Shown: positions 8,079-15,007, counted from the first letter of the stretch. The stretch is 15,888 nt of DNA from Nitrospirota bacterium (GCA_016198945.1 JACQHO010000212.1:1-15888), one strand, 5' to 3'. Program-made: numbers and translations. Notes: generated by a model not told the origin, from the sequence alone.

Positions 8079-8392
8079 AACGTCGCTTCTCCCGTGCGAA
8101 TCGTGAGGATATGTTCCACCGGAAGGATGAAGATCCGGCCGTCGCCGAAATGGCCGGTGTAAGCCGACTTTCGAATCGCCGCGACCGCCCGGTCCACGTC
8201 CCCGTCCTCGACGACGATCATCAACATCAACTTGGCCAGCTCATCGTAGGTCGCCTCTCCGACCTGGACGCCCCGCTGTTTTCCACGGCCCAGCACGTCC
8301 AATTTCGTCATCGCATACAGCCCCGCTTTTTCCAGGGCCCGGATCACCTCCGCCTCCCGCTCCGGCCGGAATATCGCCTGGATCAATTTCAT
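8075..8392 (-). CDS. NifI1-like PII protein
   Basis: This 105-residue PII-family protein resembles NifI1, which in archaea and anaerobes works with NifI2 to inhibit nitrogenase when ammonium is present. The diagnostic run LDVLGRGKQRGVQVG followed by TYDELAK replaces the GlnB T-loop. The B-loop is TGHFGDGRIFI (about 79-89) and the C-terminal TIRTGE is intact, so nucleotide and 2-oxoglutarate binding is likely. There is no GlnB-type YRGAEY uridylylation site. The ATG overlaps the preceding NifI2-like stop (ATGA) and the stop overlaps the narK start (ATGA). Its position between a nitrite reductase and a nitrate transporter suggests one of these is the target. No nitrogenase gene is nearby. Confidence 0.9.
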   Translation of the reverse strand: MKLIQAIFRPEREAEVIRALEKAGLYAMTKLDVLGRGKQRGVQVGEATYDELAKLMLMIVVEDGDVDRAVAAIRKSAYTGHFGDGRIFILPVEHILTIRTGEATL

Positions 8393-8736
8393 CGAATGGG
8401 TTCCTTATCCCGTTCACCGGTTCGGAGGGTGTAACCCTCCCGCACGGGCAGCACGACAATTTTTCCGTCCCCGATGCGTCCCGTCCGGTTGGCTCGAAGC
8501 AGCGCTTCCAACGCCGCAGAATATTGTTGATCCTCCACCACGATCCAAAAAAGGCGCTTGGGAAGAAACCGGATATCGGCCGATCGGCGCAGCCATCGAC
8601 GGCGATACCGCAATCCGCCCTGCCGGCTGCGGCCCAAAGCGCGCACGGTGGTGTAGGAATGGATTCCGGCCTTCTCCAATTCGATCTTCGTCGCCGGGGC
8701 CTGATTGGGGCGGATGATCGCGATGATCTCTCTCAC
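8389..8736 (-). CDS. NifI2-like PII protein with a very basic T-loop
   Basis: This 115-residue PII-family protein starts with GTG at 8736, whose bases overlap the reductase stop as GTGA. The N-terminus VREIIAIIRPNQ and the later FLPKRLFWIVVEDQQ match NifI2 style. The B-loop TGRIGDGKIVV (about 84-94) and YTLRTGE are intact. The T-loop region GGLRYRRRWLRRSADIR is rich in arginine and lacks the GlnB YRGAEY. An ATG 28 bases further upstream opens a different frame that does not encode PII, so GTG is the right start. Together with the next gene it forms a NifI2/NifI1 pair, the reverse of the order I associate with the nif operons of methanogens. The likely role is nitrogen-status control of the co-encoded reductase or transporter. 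Confidence 0.9.
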   Translation of the reverse strand: MREIIAIIRPNQAPATKIELEKAGIHSYTTVRALGRSRQGGLRYRRRWLRRSADIRFLPKRLFWIVVEDQQYSAALEALLRANRTGRIGDGKIVVLPVREGYTLRTGERDKEPIR

Positions 8737-11700
8737 GCATTTCCCCCGTTCTGAAGATTCGCAAAGGCCGCCAACGACACCGTTTCGCCTTTCAGAACCT
8801 CGACGGCCTTGTCGCGCGCCACATAGCGGACCAGTCCGGACAGCACCTCCTGCAGTTGGTCGCACGGCACGTCCTCCAGCATCTTGATTCCCGGCTGGGT
8901 CCGCGGCCCGCCGCGGCCTCCGAGATAGATATCGACCGCGTCCACGACCTCGGTCGCTCCATCGGGCTTCGTCACCTTGGCCCTTTTGCCCAGAAGCCCG
9001 ATATCCGAGATCAGGTGATTCCCGCAGCCGGCCGGGCATCCCGACCAATGGATCTCGACCGGCTTCGTGCTCTCAATCTCCCGTTCCAATTGTCGGGCCG
9101 TCGCAAGCGCCCTTTTCTTCGTCTCGATCACGGCCAGGCCGCAGTACTCGATGCCGGTGCAGCTCACAAGGCCCCTCATGATCTCGGAGGGATTGTATTT
9201 CAGTTCCTTCAACAATGGCTCCTCCTGTGTCAGTCTCCCCAGAAGACGGTCCGGAATGTTGGGAAGGATCAGATTCTGGCCGTTCGTCAGTCGGATCTCG
9301 CCCGTTCCATACGCTTCCGACAGTCGGGCCGCCTCGGCCATCTGTTCAGTCGTGATCCGTCCGACCGGCACCGAAAGCCCGACATAGTTCAGCCCGGATT
9401 GTTTCTGTCGGTACACCCCGACATGGTCGGTCTTCTTCCTTGGATCCCGTTCATCCTTCCCCGCGCGCAACAGGGACCGACCCAAATGGCCCTCCAGTTC
9501 TTTTCGAAAACGTCCGATCCCCCATTCGTCCACCAGGAAGGCCAGACGGGCCTTCGTCCGATTTTCGCGCGGGCCATGGTCGCGGAAAATCAAGGTGATA
9601 CGGCTTAGGATCTCTACCGCCTCGTCCGGCCGGACAAAGACATCCAGAGGGCTCGCGGCACGAAACCCGCCGGATCCCATCTTTCCGCCGATCAACACAT
9701 TGAAACCGACGACCGGCTGTCCGTCGATCTCCTTCGAGGCCGGAATCAGCGCGATGTCCTGGCTGTCGGCATGGGTGCAGTTGTCGCGGCATCCGGCGAT
9801 CGCGATATTGAACTTGCGGGGCAGGTTGGTGTAGTCCCGGTTTCCGATGAAAAGATCGTTGAATTCCTTGACGACCGGCGCCGTATCGAGCGCCTCGTTC
9901 GGAGACAGGCCCGTCACGGGACAGCCCGTGACGTTCCGGATGCTGTCCATCCCGGTCTGAAGACTGGTCAGACCCGCCGATTTCAGGATTTCAAAGATCT
10001 CCGGGACATGCTCGATCCGCATATTCCGGAGTTGAATCTGCTGGCGCGTCGTGATGTCGGCGAATCCTTTCCCGAACCGACTGGAGATATCGGCAAACGC
10101 GCGGAACTGCGCGGCCCGGGCCAGGCCGTTGGGGATCCGGACGCGGACCATGAACAACCCCGGCGTGGGGGTCCGGAGAAACAGCCCGTACCACTTGAGC
10201 CGCTGGACATCTCCCTCGGTAATCTTTTCCCAACCTTCCCTGGCATACCGATACAAATCCTCGAGGACGTCCAGTCCGTCTTTTTCCTTTTTCCATTCCT
10301 CGATCTTGTTCGTCGAGGTCGCGGCCGCTTTCGGTTTTCTTGCCGCGACCGGAACACCTTCGGAAGAATCGTCCAGCACGGACTCCAGGATCTGCTCCAC
10401 CAGCGTCGCGCATGAGCCGCAGCCCGTCGATGCCTTCGTGCATTCGGCGATGCCGTCGCGCGTCTTGCAGTTCTTCTCCCTTATCGCGCAGACGATCTCG
10501 GCCTTCGTGACGGAATGGCAGTTGCAGACGATCGCCGTCTCCGGCATCGCGGCCGGGTCGCCCGATTTTTCGGAAGCGCCGTTTCCGGTCAGCAGTCGGG
10601 ACCGCTCGGCCGAAATGTCCCGGCTGGTCTGGATCATTTCCTGGACCTCCCGACTTCCGCCGTCATCCCCCAGAAAGATCGCCCCCACCACCCGCGTATT
10701 CCGGATCACGAGCTTCTTGTATGTGGCCGCGCCCGCATCCATATAGACCAGCTCCTCGGAACCTTCTTCCTTGCCCAGGAAGTCGCCCATGGAGGTCAGG
10801 CGGATTCCGGCGACCTTCAGCGCGGTGGAGGGAACGGATTCGCGATAAACCGATTCTCCCTTCCCTGCGATCGAATCCGCCGCGACCTTCGCCTGCTCCA
10901 GCGCCGGGCCGACGAGGCCGTAGGTTTTTCCACGATGCTCGATGCATTCGCCGACGGCATAAACGGCCGGATGACTGGTCCGCATCGAGTCGTCCACCCG
11001 TATGCCGCGGTTCACGGAAAGCCCGGCCTCCTTCGCCAGTTTCACGTTCGGCCGTATCCCGGCCGTGATCAAGACGAGATCGGTCTCGATGGACTCCCCG
11101 GTTGTGAGACGGACGGCCTCCACTTTCTCGTTTCCCAGTACTTCTTCCACCGTGCAGCCCAACCGCACCGCGATCCCCATCTTTTCGATCTCGGTTTTGA
11201 GGATCGCCCCGGCCCGATCATCCAATTGCTGTTCCATCAAGTGGCCCATGAGATGGACCACGGTCACGGCCATCCCACGGTTGGTCAGTCCGCGCGCCGC
11301 CTCAAGACCCAACAGCCCCCCGCCGATCACGACGGCGCGGTAGCGTCTGGCCGCCCATTGGATCATCGAATCCGTGTCGTCGATATTCCTGAACGTAAAA
11401 ACGCCCTTCCGATCCACGCCTTTGATCGGGGGAATGAACGGCACGCTGCCGGTGGCGATCAGCAATTGATCAAAACCGTGCCGGCGGCCGTCATGAGCGA
11501 TCACCTCCTTCTTTTCGAGGTCGATCCCGCTCACAAAGATCCCGGCATGCAGTTGAATGCCGTTTTCCTCATACCACCGACGGGTGTTGAGGAAAATTTC
11601 GTCAAAGGTTTTCGCGCAGCCCAGCACGTCCGACAGCAGTATGCGGTTGTAATTGGGATGCGGCTCGCCGCCGAAAACCGTGATCGCCGGACGGGATGCC

Positions 11701-11777
11701 CGCTTCACGATTTCGGCCATCGTCGCCGCTCCGGCCATCCCGTTCCCGATGACGATTAATCGTTCATTCTGTTTCAT
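8733..11777 (-). CDS. nirB: NAD(P)H nitrite reductase: NirB-like flavoprotein fused to a full NirA-like siroheme reductase
   Basis: The predicted reaction is six-electron reduction of nitrite to ammonium in the cytoplasm. Residues 1-390 form the FAD/NAD(P)H oxidoreductase, with FAD motif GNGMAG at 11-16 and NAD motif IGGGLLGLEAA near 151-161. Residues 416-470 form a BFD-type [2Fe-2S] domain (Cys 418, 420, 453, 456). A linker leads to a siroheme reductase from about 500 to 1014. That part has both ferredoxin-like repeats (ADITTRQQIQLRN near 573; TGEIRLTNGQNLILPN near 825) and the cluster cysteines in CTGIEYC (873, 879) and CPAGC (914, 918). E. coli NirB is about 847 residues and has only one such repeat, so this is a longer hybrid. 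No NirD follows. The ribosome site is weak. A hairpin lies just upstream. Confidence 0.93.
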   Translation of the reverse strand: MKQNERLIVIGNGMAGAATMAEIVKRASRPAITVFGGEPHPNYNRILLSDVLGCAKTFDEIFLNTRRWYEENGIQLHAGIFVSGIDLEKKEVIAHDGRRHGFDQLLIATGSVPFIPPIKGVDRKGVFTFRNIDDTDSMIQWAARRYRAVVIGGGLLGLEAARGLTNRGMAVTVVHLMGHLMEQQLDDRAGAILKTEIEKMGIAVRLGCTVEEVLGNEKVEAVRLTTGESIETDLVLITAGIRPNVKLAKEAGLSVNRGIRVDDSMRTSHPAVYAVGECIEHRGKTYGLVGPALEQAKVAADSIAGKGESVYRESVPSTALKVAGIRLTSMGDFLGKEEGSEELVYMDAGAATYKKLVIRNTRVVGAIFLGDDGGSREVQEMIQTSRDISAERSRLLTGNGASEKSGDPAAMPETAIVCNCHSVTKAEIVCAIREKNCKTRDGIAECTKASTGCGSCATLVEQILESVLDDSSEGVPVAARKPKAAATSTNKIEEWKKEKDGLDVLEDLYRYAREGWEKITEGDVQRLKWYGLFLRTPTPGLFMVRVRIPNGLARAAQFRAFADISSRFGKGFADITTRQQIQLRNMRIEHVPEIFEILKSAGLTSLQTGMDSIRNVTGCPVTGLSPNEALDTAPVVKEFNDLFIGNRDYTNLPRKFNIAIAGCRDNCTHADSQDIALIPASKEIDGQPVVGFNVLIGGKMGSGGFRAASPLDVFVRPDEAVEILSRITLIFRDHGPRENRTKARLAFLVDEWGIGRFRKELEGHLGRSLLRAGKDERDPRKKTDHVGVYRQKQSGLNYVGLSVPVGRITTEQMAEAARLSEAYGTGEIRLTNGQNLILPNIPDRLLGRLTQEEPLLKELKYNPSEIMRGLVSCTGIEYCGLAVIETKKRALATARQLEREIESTKPVEIHWSGCPAGCGNHLISDIGLLGKRAKVTKPDGATEVVDAVDIYLGGRGGPRTQPGIKMLEDVPCDQLQEVLSGLVRYVARDKAVEVLKGETVSLAAFANLQNGGNA

Positions 11778-11812
11778 CGTCTTATCAACTTTCGCAACAT
11801 GTCTCGCAGCAT

Positions 11813-11832
11813 GGGCGCACGGCCGTGCGCCC
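11813..11832. repeat. Perfect 20-bp palindrome between the molybdoprotein and nitrite reductase genes
   Basis: GGGCGCACGG is followed directly by its reverse complement CCGTGCGCCC. On the minus-strand mRNA it forms a strong hairpin starting right after the TAG stop at 11833, about 35 bases before the reductase ATG. No U-tract follows, so it should not stop transcription fully. It may set the ratio of the two products or be a REP-type insertion that trimmed the end of the upstream gene. Confidence 0.85.
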
Positions 11833-12465
11833 CTACTCCTTGGTCTTTAGGTCTGGAGGCTCAATACCGTATTTCTTTCGCCACGCTTCGCTCAATTGGG
11901 CCTCCTTGCTCTGGCCGCGAAGTATTTTGATTCCGAGGGGATCCCGCCGGAAGGCCCGGATCGCCCGGACCCATTTGACGCTTTTGAAGCCTTGAAGAAA
12001 CGGCACGACCAGCCGGACCGGCGCGCCGTGGGGATCGGGCAAAGGCGCGCCGTTGAGGCCGGTGGCCAGAAGGACGCGCGGATCCCGTGCCTGGTCCCGG
12101 GAAAGCGTTTCAAAGTAATGGCCGTCGCGTGAATAGATCGCATAATACCCTTCGGGGACTGTGCCGAGCATGGCCTGATCCAGGAAATCAACCAAACGAA
12201 TGCCCTCCCATTCCACCACCTCGGACCAGTTGAAAATCTGGCAGATCAACGGAACGCGCATTCGGACGCGCGGAAGATCATCCAGATCGGACCAGGAAAT
12301 AAATTTCGGCCGGCCCTCCAGTCCGCAAACGCTGATCTTGAACGACTCCAGCGACACTGCTTCCGGAATGGGATACATGCAGAGAATCGGCAAGGGCTCG
12401 GACTCAAAATCAATCCGGGAAAACGTATCGGCAAACTTTGGAGGAATAATGCCTTCGCGCTTCAT
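11833..12465 (-). CDS. Sulfite-oxidase-family molybdopterin-binding oxidoreductase
   Basis: The 210-residue protein is a compact member of the sulfite oxidase/YedY molybdopterin fold. Cys-75 in VPLICQIFNWSEVVEWEG is the expected molybdenum ligand. HGAPVRLVVPFLQGFKSVKW (146-165) is the family's cofactor-binding stretch. It has no signal peptide, twin-arginine motif, haem domain or dimerisation domain, so it should be cytoplasmic and needs an electron partner. It is the first gene after a consensus sigma-54 promoter and precedes the nitrite reductase by 55 bases. An AAGGG site lies before the ATG. Eukaryotic nitrate reductase belongs to this same family, and no other nitrate reductase is visible here, so a role in nitrate reduction is an attractive but unproven idea. 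Alternatives are sulfite or sulfoxide chemistry. Confidence 0.85.
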   Translation of the reverse strand: MKREGIIPPKFADTFSRIDFESEPLPILCMYPIPEAVSLESFKISVCGLEGRPKFISWSDLDDLPRVRMRVPLICQIFNWSEVVEWEGIRLVDFLDQAMLGTVPEGYYAIYSRDGHYFETLSRDQARDPRVLLATGLNGAPLPDPHGAPVRLVVPFLQGFKSVKWVRAIRAFRRDPLGIKILRGQSKEAQLSEAWRKKYGIEPPDLKTKE

Positions 12466-12509
12466 CTCAACCCTTTTCGGGACATCCCGGTCGTCTCTTC
12501 CATTACATG

Positions 12510-12525
12510 AGCAACTGCCGTGCCA
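12510..12525 (-). promoter_or_regulatory. Consensus sigma-54 promoter of the nitrate/nitrite operon
   Basis: The minus strand reads TGGCACGGCAGTTGCT, a full match to TGGCACG-N4-TTGCW with the ten-base GG-GC spacing. The transcript should start near 12499, about 34 bases before the molybdoprotein ATG at 12465. This is the strongest promoter call in the window. It implies that the operon is silent without an AAA+ activator. Confidence 0.9.
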
Positions 12526-12593
12526 GTGAGCTCAAGACACCGGGGGCCATTGAAAAAAATTCCATTGCCTTGATATCACAATGATTTTTATCC

Positions 12594-12613
12594 GGACCTT
12601 GTGAACAAGGTCC
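12594..12613. repeat. 20-bp inverted repeat between activator site and sigma-54 promoter
   Basis: GGACCTTGT and its exact reverse complement ACAAGGTCC are separated by GA. It lies about 70 bases upstream of the sigma-54 promoter and about 30 bases downstream of the TGT-N10-ACA site. On either strand it is followed by A-rich rather than T-rich sequence, so it does not look like a terminator. It could be an operator, a REP-like element or a hairpin at the end of the upstream PII transcript. No convincing gene is seen in 12466-12763. Confidence 0.7.
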
Positions 12614-12644
12614 AAAATCGCCTAAGAACAAGCAGCGACGCTTT

Positions 12645-12660
12645 TGTCTGAAGGGCGACA
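12645..12660. promoter_or_regulatory. NifA-type upstream activator site (TGT-N10-ACA) of the nitrate/nitrite operon
   Basis: TGTCTGAAGGGCGACA fits TGT-N10-ACA, the known NifA binding pattern. Read on the minus strand it is TGTCGCCCTTCAGACA, which shares TGTCGCCCTT with the other site at 13362-13377. A further CGACAAAA half-site follows at 12667-12674 and forms TTTTGTC/GACAAAA arms with this one. The site is about 120 bases upstream of the sigma-54 promoter, the usual distance for activator looping. Confidence 0.7.
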
Positions 12661-12763
12661 ATGAGCCGACAAAATGGTAGGGCTGAACGATCATGTGGAT
12701 CGGGAAAGAGTCGAGCGATCATTTTACGAAACAGATCGGTGAGGCACGAGGCCGGGCGCAGTT

Positions 12764-13117
12764 CTATGGAGGCGTTTCATGGATATGAAAGAGCCCTTCG
12801 CCGGGAAGGACAAATATCTTGACGTCATCGATTCGTCTTCTTTTTTCGATTCGATTTCTATTCGCCACACGGTTCACGGCATCCGTCACGGCCTTAAGCT
12901 GGCGATCCTCTATCAGGAAATATAACAGTCGTCTTGAAAGGGTGCGGCGGTCCGTGGATCGCTTGAGCTGTTTTTGAGGGCTCCGCGATTCCCCTTTTCG
13001 TCCACGGCCGATCATGGATAACGCGATGCCGGATGTGACCCGAATCCCCAGGGCCTTTAATTCCTTCCGGACGGCAAGAATTTTCCCTGCTTGAGCGATA
13101 ACGACGATCTCTTTCAT
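12764..13117 (-). CDS. Divergent PII-family protein with altered nucleotide-binding loop
   Basis: The 117-residue protein aligns along its length with the NifI2-like protein at 8389-8736: MKEIVVIAQAGK at the start, a basic T-loop region ending STDRRTLSRRLLYFLIEDRQ, and KIFVLPGEGLFHIHE at the end. The usual B-loop TG-x-IGDGKIFV has become RRRIDDVKIFV. The C-terminal RTGE has become HIHE. It may therefore not bind ATP or 2-oxoglutarate normally, though the fold and its surfaces seem kept. A ribosome site AGAGGAG precedes the ATG. It has its own sigma-54-like promoter and activator site upstream and lies between the NifA-type gene and the nitrite operon. It could be a trimer-mixing partner or decoy for the NifI2-like protein; the function is unknown. 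Confidence 0.8.
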   Translation of the reverse strand: MKEIVVIAQAGKILAVRKELKALGIRVTSGIALSMIGRGRKGESRSPQKQLKRSTDRRTLSRRLLYFLIEDRQLKAVTDAVNRVANRNRIEKRRRIDDVKIFVLPGEGLFHIHETPP

Positions 13118-13251
13118 TTCGACAGACTCCTCTGCACAGACCCGTACTGTAACGATGAACTTAGACTTTAACCGAGTTTATGGAGGTTTGGAAGGAGGAG
13201 AATCTGGGTTAATCTAAGGTATTATCTGTAATTTCCGATCGAGATATTACA

Positions 13252-13267
13252 AGCAATATTTATACCA
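13252..13267 (-). promoter_or_regulatory. Sigma-54-like promoter of the divergent PII gene
   Basis: The minus strand reads TGGTATAAATATTGCT. It keeps TGG and TTGCT with ten bases between GG and GC, but has T for C at the fourth base of the -24 box. The start would be near 13241, leaving a leader of about 120 bases before the ATG at 13117. The upstream TGT-N10-ACA site at the expected distance supports it. Confidence 0.6.
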
Positions 13268-13361
13268 AATGAATTCGTCAGGTCAGATCTGGACAACGAT
13301 AAGGAAAATCAGAAGAATATTTAACATCTCTGGGAGGAGAGGTTATATAAAGATACATTTT

Positions 13362-13377
13362 TGTCGCCCTTTCTACA
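13362..13377. promoter_or_regulatory. NifA-type upstream activator site within a larger inverted repeat
   Basis: TGTCGCCCTTTCTACA fits TGT-N10-ACA exactly and shares TGTCGCCCTT with the site at 12645-12660. It lies inside a longer imperfect inverted repeat: TACATTTTTGTCG at 13354-13366 and CGACAATAATGTA at 13384-13396, with one mismatch in 13 bases. It is about 95 bases upstream of the sigma-54-like promoter. The rest of the 323-base gap (13118-13440) is A/T-rich, with no gene and no clear terminator after the NifA-type gene. Confidence 0.7.
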
Positions 13378-13440
13378 TTTAGACGACAATAATGTAGCAT
13401 TGGTAGCGGCGTTATAAGACGGAGACCGGACAGGATGGGT

Positions 13441-14994
13441 TTATCCGTGCTCAATTTTATATTTCTTCATCTTATACCCGATCTGGCGCGGGGTAATGCC
13501 GAGCATGCCGGCGGCTCGAGACTGGACCCAACCGCATTTCTTCAAGGCCTCGATCATTTGCTCCCTCTCCATCTGCTCCACCGTGGAGCGAAGCGTATGG
13601 GTTTCCTTCGAAGCCGCGCGCGTGACCTCGCGGACATCCTGAAAGTACGCCGCGATGCTTGAAGGGATGGTCTGGAAGGTCACTTCGGATGTCTCGGCCA
13701 TGATCACCATCCGCTCAACACAGTTTTCCAGTTCGCGGACATTGCCGGGCCAGTGATACCGGACCATGACATTCATAACGTCCGGAGCGATCCGGATCTG
13801 TTTGTGATGTTCTTTATTACAGCGGGAAAGGAAATATTCAATCAGAACCGGAATGTCCTCCTTCCGCTCGCGGAGGGAGGGAAGAAAGATCGGAACGACA
13901 TTCAAACGATAATAAAGATCCTCGCGGAAGTTTCCCTCCCCGATCGCGACCTCCAGATTGCGATGGGTCGCGGCCACCAGGCGGACGTCCACGGACAGGG
14001 TTTGCGATCCGCCGACACGCTCGAACCGCTGCTCCTGAAGCACTCGGAGGAGCTTCACCTGGATCGGAAGCGGAATGTCGCCGATTTCGTCTAAAAAAAG
14101 CGTTCCGCCGTCCGCCAGCTCAAACCGACCCTTCCGTAGCTGGGTCGCGCCCGTAAAGGCGCCCCGCTCATGACCGAACAGCTCGCTCTCGAGCAGCGTC
14201 TCGGGCAGCGCGGCGCAATTGACCTTGATAAACGGGCGCTCGGCCCGGGGACTGTTGTAATGGATCGCGCGCGCGATCAGTTCCTTTCCGGTCCCGGATT
14301 CCCCCCGGAGAAGAACGGTCGCCTTGGATTTGCAGACCTGCAGGACCGACCGAAAAACCTCGGCCATGAGTTTGCTTTGGCCGATGATATTCCCGATCCG
14401 GTAGCGGTTTTTGAGTTCGCTTTGGAGCTGGATGTTTTGCTCAAGGAGGGCCCGTTTCTCACTGGAGACGGTCTGCTGGAGCTTGACGGCCTGACCGATC
14501 AGGGAGGCCACGACGGTCAGGACGCGGACATCGTCTTCAAAGTCGGGCGAACCGTATCGAAACAGCCGATCCACGCTCAAGACCCCGATCGTCTCGCCCT
14601 GGATCTTCACCGGCATGCAGAGAAATGCGATCCGCTCCTTGGTCAGATCGCCCCGCGATCGCGTCCGGTTGAGGAAGAGCGGCTCCCGACCCACGTCCGG
14701 GACGATCATCGGCTCGCCCTTTTCAAAGACACGGCCGGTCACCCCCTCGCCGACCTTGAACCGGCCGCGGGCGATTTCCTCCGCCGTCAGACCGTGCGCC
14801 GTCTCGATCACCAGCTCGCCGGTTTCCGGATCGAGCAGGGTCAGGGTGCCGCGGCGCATGTCCAGAATGGACGCCAGAATTTCGAGGATCTTGTGCGATG
14901 TCTTGGCCAGGTCAAGCGAGGAGGCCAGCGCCCGGCTGATTTCATACAAAGCCGACAACTCCGCAATTTTGAGGGGCGTATCCTGGGTATTCAT
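13441..14994 (-). CDS. nifA: NifA-type sigma-54 transcriptional activator (GAF-AAA+-Fis)
   Basis: This cytoplasmic enhancer-binding protein opens sigma-54 promoters using ATP. In the 517-residue form, a GAF sensor domain spans about 10-170. The AAA+ domain has Walker A GESGTGKE (231-238), the sigma-54 contact loop GAFTGA (278-283) and Walker B GGTLFLDEIGD (296-306). A C-terminal Fis-type helix-turn-helix (472-517) ends in GITPRQIGYKMKKY, closely NifA-like. The Cys-rich interdomain linker of oxygen-sensitive NifA is absent. The start at 14994 follows the half-PII stop by 13 bases with AAGG just upstream; an in-frame ATG at 15039 lies inside the half-PII gene and has no ribosome site. The nearby TGT-N10-ACA sites and the lack of nif genes suggest it controls nitrate/nitrite assimilation, so the nif name reflects family, not proven role. 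Confidence 0.9.
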   Translation of the reverse strand: MNTQDTPLKIAELSALYEISRALASSLDLAKTSHKILEILASILDMRRGTLTLLDPETGELVIETAHGLTAEEIARGRFKVGEGVTGRVFEKGEPMIVPDVGREPLFLNRTRSRGDLTKERIAFLCMPVKIQGETIGVLSVDRLFRYGSPDFEDDVRVLTVVASLIGQAVKLQQTVSSEKRALLEQNIQLQSELKNRYRIGNIIGQSKLMAEVFRSVLQVCKSKATVLLRGESGTGKELIARAIHYNSPRAERPFIKVNCAALPETLLESELFGHERGAFTGATQLRKGRFELADGGTLFLDEIGDIPLPIQVKLLRVLQEQRFERVGGSQTLSVDVRLVAATHRNLEVAIGEGNFREDLYYRLNVVPIFLPSLRERKEDIPVLIEYFLSRCNKEHHKQIRIAPDVMNVMVRYHWPGNVRELENCVERMVIMAETSEVTFQTIPSSIAAYFQDVREVTRAASKETHTLRSTVEQMEREQMIEALKKCGWVQSRAAGMLGITPRQIGYKMKKYKIEHG

Positions 14995-15007
14995 GACACC
15001 TTGCCGC

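Noticed and set aside
8737..9048. Upstream extension of the NifI2-like frame to an ATG at 9048
   Set aside because: The extension is antisense-like, Arg/Gly-rich frame noise inside the reductase gene; PII homology starts exactly at the GTG at 8736.
10515..11759. Plus-strand open frame of 414 codons antisense to the nitrite reductase
   Set aside because: It is a mirror of the well-supported reductase gene, with no recognisable domain, signal peptide or ribosome site.
12503..12694. Minus-strand 63-codon ORF in the molybdoprotein upstream region
   Set aside because: It covers the sigma-54 promoter, the inverted repeat and the activator-site area; its composition is not protein-like and no ribosome site is evident.
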